A stretch of DNA of 64,000 nt from Trichosporon coremiiforme (taxonomy: Eukaryota; Basidiomycota; Tremellomycetes; Trichosporonales; Trichosporonaceae). Location of the stretch: NCBI GenBank assembly GCA_039545355.1, contig BCJJ01000020.1, positions 1-64,000 on the forward strand, written 5' to 3'. Shown piece after piece: positions 1-9,424 of the stretch. The stretch's first letter is position 1. Each line of letters opens with the position of its first letter. The notes beneath the pieces are model-generated. The model was not told the origin of the DNA, did not search any database, and saw nothing but the letters and a program-made list of their open reading frames with translations. Made by a program: the position numbers and the translations under genes.

Positions 1-61
1 CCCCCTAACCCCCTAACCCCCTAACCCTATAACCCTATAACCCTAACCCTTAACCCTAACC
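1..61. repeat. telomeric repeat array
   Basis: The window opens with CCCCCTAA units that grade inward into CCCTATAA, CCCTAA and CCCTTAA variants. The complement reads TTAGGGGG/TTAGGG, the telomere type known from Tremellomycetes such as Cryptococcus. The C-rich strand running 5' to 3' from base 1 is the orientation expected of a left chromosome end. The pure G5 units are outermost and the degenerate units innermost. Only about 60 bases are present, so the array is probably cut short by assembly. Confidence 0.93.
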
Positions 62-62
62 T

Positions 63-146
63 CAAGTCAACGCTGAGGTGCCTGCCCAGTCCGAGCACCC
101 GATCGACGATCTGCCGGCCAAGGGCCTCCGTCTCGGCTTCGGCTAA
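63..146 (+). pseudogene. 3' coding relic next to the telomere
   Basis: Immediately inside the telomere an open frame of about 27 codons runs to a TAA at 144-146. Its codons nearly all end in C or G, as in the real genes of this window, and it ends in the peptide KGLRLGFG. There is no start codon. The frame runs straight into the telomeric repeat, so it looks like the tail of a gene cut off when the end was formed. The family is not recognisable. The antisense frame is also open here, so coding sense is not certain. Confidence 0.3.
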
Positions 147-485
147 TGCGTAAGCCACGCGGCGGCGAACCTTTTCAGTGCCGCCTTCGCCCGTGAGACA
201 TCGCCGTCGGCGTTGTCCCAGAAGTCGCGGATACCGATGCTCAGCTTCAGGGGGCTAACGTCAGCACAGCCTTTAGTCCCGTACGCACAGACTCGAGATT
301 ATCATAGTGCTGAGTGTGATGCAAAGAGCGCTCTGTCGATCCCAACCTTGATTGCGATTCGGAACTGGGGCATGTCCCAGAGCGTCCGAGCGCATCGCCT
401 CTGTGCTCGTGGCCGCCCCGGCGCCGTGGCATGTGCCACCGTACTGGCTGAATGCATCGTCCTGAGCGAGCGCCGAGGTCGGCAT
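143..485 (-). CDS. hypothetical two-exon gene or relic
   Basis: A possible 102-aa protein from exons 289-485 and 143-254. The 34-nt intron (255-288) has a GTGCGT donor and a GCTGACGTTAG acceptor, matching the intron pattern of the window. The C-terminal exon has good codon use and encodes IGIRDFWDNADGDV followed by a basic tail. The N-terminal half is poor in codon bias, and its start at 485 is only the first ATG. It converges on, and overlaps the stop of, the plus-strand relic beside the telomere. It could be a decayed remnant. No family recognised. Confidence 0.28.
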
Positions 486-654
486 CTAGACTGCGGGGCC
501 CAACGACGACGACAGCTGTGGTTGCTGTATGCGGAGCGCGGCTAAGTTCAAAAGCCGAGGTCCGATCGGAAGAGCCCGACGCCTGCCCCCCCAGGCCCAC
601 CTCGCCTCTTCAGCTCGCAACTTCCTCAGATGCTCATTCTGCACTAGCACAACC

Positions 655-1936
655 ATGACCATCGACAGGTTCCCCGAGCCCAAGCTCAAGTCTCCAGACG
701 CGCTCGACACTCTTCTCAGCGAGCGCGTCGCGAAGCGCGACCTTCCCGCCATCTTCCTGGGCGCGACGAACGCGGACGAGACGATCTACCTGAACCAGGC
801 GGGCGAGCGCGTGTTCGGCAATGCCGCCGCGGGAGAGGTCAATGAAGACACGCGTGAGTCACTGCGATAGAACGTGCCTGACAGAAGCATGCGAACTGTT
901 CTCGCAGACCAAGCTGGTCACCTCGGTCGCATGTCTTCAGCTCGTCGATCGCGGGCTCGCGAAGCTCGATGACCCGGCCCTCATCCAGAAACACCTGCCT
1001 GAGCTCGATGGCATCCCCATCCTAAAGGGGTATGGCGATGACGGCAAGCCTATCCTCGTTCCGTCGACAAACCCGGTCACGCTGCGCAACCTGCTATCGC
1101 ACACATTCGGGAGCATCCTGCCGATCATCTCGCCGCTCATGACCCGCTACTTCGAGGACGCAGGCTGCCATAACCTCTTCGCGACCGGGACGAAGGTGTC
1201 GGACATGGTGACGCCGCTCGTGTTCAACCCCGGTGAGGGCTGGAGCTACGGGTACTGCATCGACTGGGCGGGCGTCCTCGTCGAGCGCATCAGCGGCCTG
1301 AGACTGGATGAGTACTTTGAGCGCTACATCTGGGCGCCGCTCGGGATCAAGCACATGGAGTGCTTCCCGACGGACGAGGTGAAGGCGAAGAAGATGTGGG
1401 TGTGCGTGCGCAACGAGGCGGGTGAGCTGCAGGTCATGCCGACCGGCTTTGGGCTGGGCCGCGCCGAGCGCCCAGAGGACATCGGCGTCGTCCTCGGCGG
1501 CGGCGCCCTGTACGGCAGCCAGAAAGAGTACCTGGTCTTCCTGCGTGGCATCCTGCGCTCAGATCCGCGCTACCAGGGCTCGGGGCACGCGCTTCTCAGC
1601 GCCAAGAGCTACGCTGAATTGTTCACCCCGTCCGTGGCCCCAGACCACCCCGGCATGCCCGCGCTCGTTGGGATGGTGAACGGATGGATCCCCTTTGAGC
1701 CCGCGACGGAGCACACGCTGAGCCACAGCGTCGGCTTTGCGCTCTCGCTGGCGGACAAGCCGGGGCGGCGGCGCGCGGGCTCGGGTTTCTGGGGCGGCGC
1801 GTGCAAGACCAACTACTGGATCGACCCCGCCACGGGCCTCGCCGGCGTCGCCGGCACGAGCCTGCGCAACGGACAGGATCCGTGGGAGGAGTTCAACGTC
1901 GAGTTCGAGCGCGTTCTGTACGCGTCACTGGCATAG
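655..1936 (+). CDS. beta-lactamase/esterase family serine hydrolase
   Basis: Two exons, 655-853 and 888-1936, give 415 aa. The intron 854-887 starts GTGAGT and ends CTGACAGAAG; an alternative AG at 884 would add one residue. The class C beta-lactamase/family VIII esterase fold is indicated by the nucleophile motif SQTK (S72-K75). It is also indicated by a YGYCIDW segment at the place of the second catalytic motif and by FWGGACKTNYWIDP near the C-terminus, typical of fungal members. Fungal relatives act as esterases or in secondary metabolism, and transfer from bacteria is often proposed for the family. No signal peptide is evident. The specific substrate cannot be told. The stop lies 30 bp from the minus-strand fragment at 1966. 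Confidence 0.88.
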
Positions 1937-1965
1937 GTCCCATAATGCATACAATATACAGCAGG

Positions 1966-2589
1966 TTACATCAGGGCGCACTCGGCGGTCCGCTCGAGCT
2001 TGTCGAGGTCGCGGGGCAGATTCTTGTTCGGGCGAGACTTCACGTGCGCGAACTCCATACCCGTGACCAGCTTGCCCCAGTAGATGTGGTGGAGGTGGAA
2101 GATGCGGAACAGGCCGGCTGCGATCTTGCGCAGGACCTCCTTGCCATCCTTGTCGCCGGCAGCGAGGACAGCCAGCGTCCAGTGGATGCGGGCTTCGCCG
2201 TCGTCGCGCGTCACGATCTTGTCGTCATCGTACGGCGTGCCGTTGAGCGCCTCCTCGAGGCGCGCAAATATGATCACGACTGTGATCATCATCGACGGGT
2301 GGTTGAATGTCGAGCAAGGGCTCAAACCGCCGACATCAGCCATGAGGTCGATGTTGGCGTACTCAAGCATGGAGCGCGAGACGATGCCGCGGTGCTTGCG
2401 CACGCTGATCTGCACATCACGCGCGCCGTCGATCGACGCCGCAACGCCGTACTTGCGCGGCCCTTCGGAGAGGCGCATCGCGCGCTGGCGCAGCACCGCC
2501 TCGCCCTCGTGCCGCTGCATCTCGCAGATCCACGTCAGTCCCTGTTCTGTGTGAATGCAGATGCATGCATCGTACTGACTAGATTCCAG
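1966..2589 (-). pseudogene. 5'-truncated gene of unknown family
   Basis: The frame from ATG 2520 encodes 184 aa, but it stays open and codon-biased upstream to 2589 (peptide SQYDACICIHTEQGLTWICE), where a TGA closes it. No in-frame ATG and no donor site lie between 2590 and the stop of the lysozyme gene at 2615. The natural 5' end therefore seems to be missing. The body includes HPSMMITVVIIFARLEEAL and GEARIHWTLAVLA and ends AECALM. No domain recognised. It may be expressed from the internal Met, but I read it as a truncated copy fused against the 3' side of the lysozyme gene. Confidence 0.5.
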
Positions 2590-2614
2590 TCATTCTAGTA
2601 ATCCATGCTCATTC

Positions 2615-3470
2615 TTAGGTGCAGGTGGGGAAAGCCTTGGAGGTGCCGTGCGAGGTCTTCTTAGCAAGTGCGACCTCGGCGGCGCGGCGACGGACAAGGC
2701 CGTTGAGGACGACGCCGCCAGCCTTGTTCCAGCGGGGGAACTCGGCGGCGATGACCGTGTTGGGGTCCTCGCCCTTGTTGAGGCGAGCCATGAGGTCGGA
2801 CTTCTGGAAGTTGCCGCAGCCGAGGTTGAACACGAAGGAGCTGAGGGCAGCCCATTGGTTCTTGTTCAGCTTAACCTTGTCCTCCTTCAGGTTGCTGCGC
2901 AGGCAGCTCGTGTACTTGGGAATGTCCTTCTTGAGGAGCTCGCCGGCGGTAGCGAGAGTGAGAGGGTACTTGTACCCGGTGCCGGAGCAGGAGCCGTCGG
3001 CGCCGTTGTTGGCGCACAGGTGGCCGTAGCCGACGGTCCACTTGCCGGTAGAGTCCTTGTACGGGCGGGGCTGGAAGCTCTCGAACTCCTGGATGAGGGC
3101 GAGGCCGTCGGCATTGACCCAGGAGCAGCCGGGCTTGGTGCCCGTCGAAGTCGAGCCGCACTTGCTCACGACAGACGTCGTCGAGCCAGTCTTCACGTAG
3201 TAGTCCGAGACGTAGCACCCGTCGCCGGTCTTGTCCCAGTACGTGTTGCCCTCGACCGAGGTGCCGGTCTTGTAGCACGAGAGCGTCACCTTGTCGCCGG
3301 CGCTGTACGTCTTCTTGATGTCGTAGCGGGTGCCTGGGTCGGAGCGGCAGCGGACGCCGTCGATCTTGATCGGGTAGGACGCCGCGGAGGCGCCGGTCGC
3401 GGCGAGGACGGTGGTGAGGAGGGCTGAAACGAGCACTGCCGTCAGCACTGGCTGCTGCGCAGGACTCACT
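2615..3470 (-). CDS. secreted GH24 (phage-type) lysozyme with SH3-like domain
   Basis: 273 aa from exons 3470 (one base, the A of ATG) and 2615-3435. The intron 3436-3469 has a GTGAGT donor and a GCTGACGGCAG acceptor and splits the start codon A|TG. Residues 1-18 form a signal peptide (MLVSALLTTVLAATGASA). Residues about 21-85 are a cysteine-containing SH3b-like region. The rest is a T4-type lysozyme domain with the catalytic triad E119, D128, T134 at T4 spacing (E, 9 residues, D, 6 residues, T) and the WTVGYGH motif. It should cleave bacterial peptidoglycan outside the cell. Such genes in fungi are usually explained by acquisition from bacteria or phages. A TATA box sits 46 bp upstream. The continuous frame could also start at a Met before the TATA box, which is unlikely. 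Confidence 0.85.
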
Positions 3471-3515
3471 GTTGATCTAGCTGTGGCGGTGTGGTGGGAA
3501 GGACCGCTGCACGCT

Positions 3516-3525
3516 CCTTTATATA
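3516..3525 (-). promoter_or_regulatory. TATA box of the lysozyme gene
   Basis: Read on the minus strand the sequence is TATATAAAGG, 46 bp before the A of the split initiation codon. Transcription from about 30 bp downstream would give a very short leader that contains no ATG, in agreement with the start codon being formed only after splicing. Confidence 0.7.
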
Positions 3526-6500
3526 CTGCGTTCTTGTCCATGCTGGAGCAGGGATGCCAGACGGGCCGGCCACAGCCATGTGCCTCTTGTCTCCAGTGCT
3601 CAGGTGAGCGCCGCGGAGCACCCCAAATCCGAGTCAGTGGATCAGCAGTGCGAGGTGCAGCCAACATCGAGCCCTCCGTGGGCCGGGAGTGATCGAATGG
3701 AAGCCCTTTTGTCTCGTCGGCGTACTCATCGACTAGCGCTGTCGAATGTAACCCTGCGATACGACGCCAAGATAGCCAGGACAGCCAGGTAGGTTATCGA
3801 TGGCCATGAATTGCGGATGAGGTCATTCGCGTTCGCACTCGTCCACTCGTCCCATCTGCACGTTCACTTCATCGAAGCGCCCCGCTCCCCATGAACGTGG
3901 GCTGCCCACAATGTGGGGACCGGGGATGACACGGGCTCAAGCTGGCCCGGAGTGGTTGCCCGCGTGATTCTGGTAGTGGCGCTGATTGAACCTGGACGTC
4001 TTGGCATCGTTGCCTGTCATCGTGAGCGGTTTCTTCCATCGACCCGTGCAATCCTGGCTTCCTGTATTCCAGTCGGTCTCCCCTTTCCTCTGCCGTCAAT
4101 TCGTGAAGCGGCGGCCACAGGGCTGCCTTCTCTTCTTGAAACTCTAAATCGTGATACGCAAGTTACTCCAGTGGATATCATTGCATGGAGAGACAGGCGT
4201 ACCTCGGCACACGGAGGTGAGCCCTGGCGAACACCTGCTCGCACACCGTTGTGGTCCGATCTGCCGGAATCAGTGCCGGCGGCGCATACCTGGTGCAGCG
4301 TTGATCCTCTAGATCCGTGCTGCAGCTACCGCTTTCTCTCATTCAGCCCTGTAGGATCGCCAGCTCATGTCTGGCTTGCCCTCCGTGAGGCCGAGCCACC
4401 GCCTCCGAGCCAGTGACACAGCCAACAACGACGCCGCGCCCCACTCGTCAGTGTCGCCCACCGCGCAACAAAGCAGGCGCCTCCGAACTCTAAGCACTCC
4501 GCCATCAATACCGCCTCTGCAGTGTCTCGGAGGACGTGCCGTGCCGATGTGCTCCGGGCCGCGGACGGAGTGCGAGTCCGCCACTTGGGTGTGCGAGCCT
4601 GTAATCTGCCGTATCTTGCCCGAACCCGGCCCGAAAGGAGGCCATCTTTGCTCCGTACACGGACGTGCACTCGGCCGTGGGCAAGTGTGGGTCAAAGGCA
4701 TGAGCATCGACGGGAGCGCTAGCATTCTGTCGTCTCAATACGAACAGAGCTCGGTGTGCTTAAACATCTGGCATCATGTCGCCCGGCCCCAGCTGCCTAC
4801 CTGTGACGTCGATCCGATACGGACGAGTCGTCGCCTGTAAGATCCGGCAGAGCTAGCGGACGAAGATCCGGAAAGCAGAGCAAGCACCCAGAGATCAGGA
4901 AATCAGTCACGCGTTCCATGCTCCCCGTCGAACCACAATCTATGCAAAAACTTGGAATGGACCTGGACTGGACATGGACTGCGCACAACCATGCCATTCT
5001 TCGTACCTGTCCGTTGCCCGCTCCTATGTGATCCTATACACCTCTGTCAGGGCTCAGTCGTGCAGCGACGTACCTGCATGCAGCGGAGTTTCTGTCCGGA
5101 GAGCTACTTCCATTGTAGACAACAGAGACGGTGGGCACGGCGGCTCCAGCATTGCGCAGCTGGAGGAAGGCAAGGCGATGACAACGCAGTGGGGCTCACA
5201 AATTATACTCACACAGCTAGCACCGCATGCACTGGGTGCACTGCATGCATCGCACATGAGCCACGTCAGCCCAGACATACGGGTCGAGACGATGGGCGTG
5301 CAACGCAGTGCGCTAGTTGTTCAACCCAGGTCGCAAATTGGCTGCCTGGGGAGCTTTGCCTTCCCTCCTCAAGTCACTGAGTGGCGAGGTGAAGGTCATG
5401 ATTGGCACAGGCAAAGGCACAATGGAGTCTTCTTCAGCTTGCCTGCACAAGCTGAACAGCACAGTCGCTTCAGCGATGCACGCTCTGGTCTAGATCCTTC
5501 AGATGTTGTTCTTTCCGGAATGCATTCAGAATCGGAACACTGCGTGATCGGATGTCAGTGCACTGCCCCTCTACGGTGGCAAGCGGGCGCGGAAGGTGCA
5601 GAGGTGAGACCAGTTGACATGCGAGACACGACCGGAGGCCGTTTCCCGATCGTGAGCTGTGTCTGCGTCCGCGTCAGACACGATACGATGGCCCCGGTGC
5701 TGGTGACCTGGATCAGTGGTCTCGACACAAGTTGCTGCGGTCCGCCGACACGGTTTGCGAAGGTGTTCCCGTGCGCCCGATTGCCCGATTCCGCTTCGCA
5801 ACGCTGGTCCAACGCTAGTCAGCTCAGCAGAATGATCCCGAAGGCGCGAGTCATACGCCTCGTCTTCGCAGTGTAGCCGGCCGTCGTGGATGACAGCACT
5901 GTGAGTGGTCAGAATACAAGGTCGACGGGTGCTGCAGACGGAACGGTGATGGAGGCGCAAACGCGAACGAGAAGACGAAAGAGTCGCAGGGCTGTTGCAA
6001 AGATGAGAGTGTTGTGTTTGTGTGTTTGTGTCTGTGCGTCCACGTGGTGCAAGAGTGTCTGGTGTCTGAATGGGGCGTTTAACTTGATAGCGCAGTCAGG
6101 GCAGGGGTCGAGGCTCAGTCCAGACTTTTTTTGCCGTGACGCGACCCGGCTCCGGGCGTGATAGTGATTGCTGGATGCTGCAAGACGAATGATGCAACCG
6201 CGCACAGTTGCTGCGAGGTCGTTTGCACGGAACAGCATGGGGACGAGAATAGGTCAAGTCGAGGACTGTAACCCCACATGGGTGTTGGTTGCATGCATGC
6301 ATGAATGATGTGGTTTGGCTCTGGGTTAGATGGCTGCTCCAAGAAAGTGTGTAAAGTGTTTTGGCTGCGCGCGCGGGGCTAATAATAAATAACATTTCAT
6401 GATGCGCAGCCATGTGAGCCAAGGACAGTGCAAGGAATTGGGGCCGGTCGGCGTGGGCTCACGTCATTGCAACAGCCTTTTGCTGATAGCGTGATAACGA

Positions 6501-6867
6501 ACCTGCCAGGATCGAGCGCGCGGCGATTCACAGTCACAGCGAGAGGACAAAGTGAGTGTTGCGACTGCGGCTGCGCACAAACCATAGTGGTTTCATTGCG
6601 CCTGACTCGGTCTCGCCGTTGGTTCGAGCTCGTCCGCAGCACCACCTCGGCCATAACACTCAGCGCAGATAAGGATTTCCCTCCTTCTTTCCATCACACA
6701 CCATACACCTCGCACACATTCTCCAACACTCGTCACTCGTCATCCCCGCTCCACTCCAACTCGCACCATTCCGCACTTCCTCCTCACCTCTTCCCTTCCC
6801 TGCGAACTCCCCATTCATTCATTAACCAACGAACAACTCGGACCTAGCAAACTGATCCACCGCGGCA
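3526..6867. other. long gene-poor subtelomeric spacer
   Basis: About 3.3 kb without a convincing gene. The longest frame, 4974-5876 plus (300 aa), lacks the C/G third-position bias of the real genes, has no recognisable domain and has no splice pattern, so it is left out. The last 200 bp before 6868 are pyrimidine-rich (runs of CTTCC, CACTCC), as expected of the promoter and leader of the mannosyltransferase. Confidence 0.6.
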
Positions 6868-9010
6868 ATGGCCGCACTTGACAAAGACTATGACCTCGAA
6901 TCGGCATCCTCTTCCTCCTCAGGGTTACGCCATGAGCGCGCACCGATGCGTGGCTTCTTCTCTGGCCGGACGGGGTCGCGCCGCCTCATGCTCCTCGGCA
7001 CACTTGTCGTCGGCGCGCTGCTCCTCTTGCATACCAGCGACCGCGTAAGTCTCTCTCCATCCTCCACGCATTGCGCAGCCTCCGCCTAGTCTGGGCCGGG
7101 CCGATCGGCGCAAGCTGAAAGCTGGACGCAAGCGGGGCGCAGTCCCAGACATTCCATTATTCCATTGTGTGGAGGCGTTGCTTGGTGCCGATAAGCCGCA
7201 GCCATGACCACGGCTAAACAGTGCTAACGCCCAGGTCAAGTTGCGCCGACCCGAGATGCCGAGTCTGAGCGAGACGCCGCACTCGCACTCTGGCTCGAAG
7301 CAGGGCCGACCACCTCTGTACACAGACGAGGACATTGCTGTGCCCGTATCCACTGGTCGACACGCGCACTCGCCGTTCTACGGCGGGCCCTCGCGGCGCG
7401 CAATCGACATCGCCTCGGATCCGCTGCCCGTCAACGCCTCGCTGCGGGAACGCCTCGATGTATGGCGCACCGCCCCCGGCGGAAGGGGGCAGGACGACGT
7501 CGAGCCGGGCCAGTTCGTGCAGTGGTCCCTTGAGCGCTGCTCCAACATTGCGCGGCAGACGAACGAGCACATGGTCAAGACGTTTGCGAACACGTGGGGC
7601 AGCACCACGAGAGAGAGCATCCACGCCCTCCGAGAAGAGCTCATCACGTACATGGAGGGCTTGATCGATGGCCCCGAACTGAAAAACACGGGCAACGGCA
7701 CGGGTATCGTATTCGTTGCGGGAAACGCGGACACGCTCCTCCGCACCAAGTGGGCGGTGCAGATGCTCCGCTCTTCGGGGTGCACGCTGCCCGTCGAGAT
7801 CGCGTGTTTCCCCGAGGAAGCGCCGCCAGAGGACGACGCATTGCGCTCCGAGCTCGCGGGGATGAACGCCATCATCCGCCCGATCGCGGGCGAGAAGAAG
7901 AAACCCGAGGGCAAGTCGTACCACCTGAAGGCGCTTGCCGTCATCCAGGCTCCGTTCCAGCACGTGCTGTATCTCGACAGCGACAGCGTCCCCGCCGTCG
8001 ACCCGGCGTACATGTTTGATGCGCCGAGCTACAAGCGGCTCGGGTTCTACCTGACGCCAGACTACTGGAAGACGTCGGCTGTGAACCCGCTCTGGGCCGT
8101 CATGGGCGTGGCCTGCAGGGACGAGTGGGAGGTGGAGACTGGCCAAGTCCTCATCGACAAGAGTCGGCACTTGGACGTCTTCCATCTGCTCGCGTACATG
8201 ATGCGACGGCATGAGGTGTGGTTCCGCTTCAGTGACGGGGACAAGGACCTGTTCCGCTTCGCGATGCTGATGCTGCGTAAGCGGTGGGCCGTGCCCGAAC
8301 GCTGGATCGCGGCCGGCGGTCTGCCAGGCGACACGCTGACGGGCTGGTGTGGCCTCAGTATGGTCCAGAGCGACCCGTGGGGCATGCCTGCGTTCGTGCA
8401 CTACAACCTCCTGAAGCATGTACCTTCCGGCGTGGGGCGGGGATTCTCCTGGGGCAGGCAGAAACAAATGCCGCTCTTCGACTCGTGGCCGGCGAAGGCC
8501 GGCGAGACGCGCGAGGGCATGCCGACCTCCGAGCCGGAGAAGAAGGAGGACGATCGCTGGGGCGACATCGACTGCGACATGCTCGCCGACGCAGACGACT
8601 ATGGCACGGCGCGCGCTCCGGCGCCAGAACGCACCATGCGCCGAGCAGCGAGGGAACGCGGTGCAAAGGCCTTCGTGCACGGCGGGAGCAACAGTGCCTT
8701 CTGCATCGGCCTGGAATACCGGGACCCGCGTTCGCCCGCAGTAATCGAGGAAGAGAAGGCAGACCGCTCCCTGCGTCAGAAGGAGTATGAAGCGGAGAAA
8801 GCCCGCTGGGCCGCCGAGCTCGAGCGGCTGAAACAGGCCGGAACGCCAGAGGACCAGCTCCCCCCCGAGCCGAAGGAGGTAGACCAAAGGGAAGTCGACT
8901 GGGACGCGAGCCCGATCGAGGACGTCGAGTGGAAGAACATGGATCAGTTCCGTGACTTTGAGCAGAGGATTTACGACTTTGGCTTTGAGCCGAGTGCAAA
9001 GGGACTCTAG
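6868..9010 (+). CDS. Golgi alpha-mannosyltransferase, MNN1/GT71 family
   Basis: Exons 6868-7044 and 7235-9010 give 650 aa. The intron 7045-7234 has a GTAAGT donor and a GCTAACGCCCAG acceptor. The protein has a short cytosolic tail and one signal-anchor segment at residues about 39-56, so it is a type II Golgi membrane enzyme. The luminal part starts with a nucleotide-sugar binding region (IVFVAGNADTLLRTKWAVQM). It carries the DxD-type metal motif in YLDSDSV and the WCGLSMVQSDPWGMPAFVHY block typical of GT71. It probably adds alpha-linked mannose to N- or O-glycans. An acidic, Lys/Glu-rich, coiled-coil-like tail follows the catalytic domain and is longer than usual. Upstream is a pyrimidine-rich leader. 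Confidence 0.88.
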
Positions 9011-9424
9011 GCTCGGGGCGCGCAGCGCCGGGAGCGTGGCCGTCGACTCCAGCCGGGGAGCGCCGAGCCACTCGAGTTCAAGTCCGATACCCTCCCCGAA
9101 ACGTCCAGTCCGAGACTCTGACGATCCATCTTGTAGCATATACCATAGATCTTCACGTTGTATACTATGCCCACGCGTCACGGTCCCATGGTCCGTTGCA
9201 TCCCATCTATGGCGTCTAAACATGGCACCCTCGTGACCTGGCACTATCCTGAAAAGCATCTACATTTTTGTCCGGATCCTAGCATCCTCATACAACTCTC
9301 CTCGATCTCTCCCCGATCTTATCTCGGTGATCACTCCTCGGCCCACCACTCGGTCCGCGTCGCTCAGGATGAGGTGCAATCGGTCGTGGCTGCCGCTTCA
9401 CAGCTCGTTCGCTACGGGCGCAGC
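9011..9424. other. convergent 3' spacer
   Basis: 414 bp between the stops of the mannosyltransferase (+) and TPS2 (-). It holds AT-rich stretches suited to polyadenylation of both transcripts and no credible gene. Confidence 0.6.

Noticed and set aside
3913..4840. Overlapping 100-167 aa ORFs on both strands
   Set aside because: All lack codon bias and splice pattern; no family resemblance.
4974..5876. 300-aa plus-strand ORF in the subtelomeric spacer
   Set aside because: No C/G third-position bias, no domain, no splice sites, repeated Ser/Cys/His-rich text; consistent with chance.
7214..9259. 681-aa minus-strand ORF opposite the mannosyltransferase
   Set aside because: Mirror frame produced by the C/G third-position bias of the real plus-strand gene; low-complexity Arg/Val/His composition and no domain.
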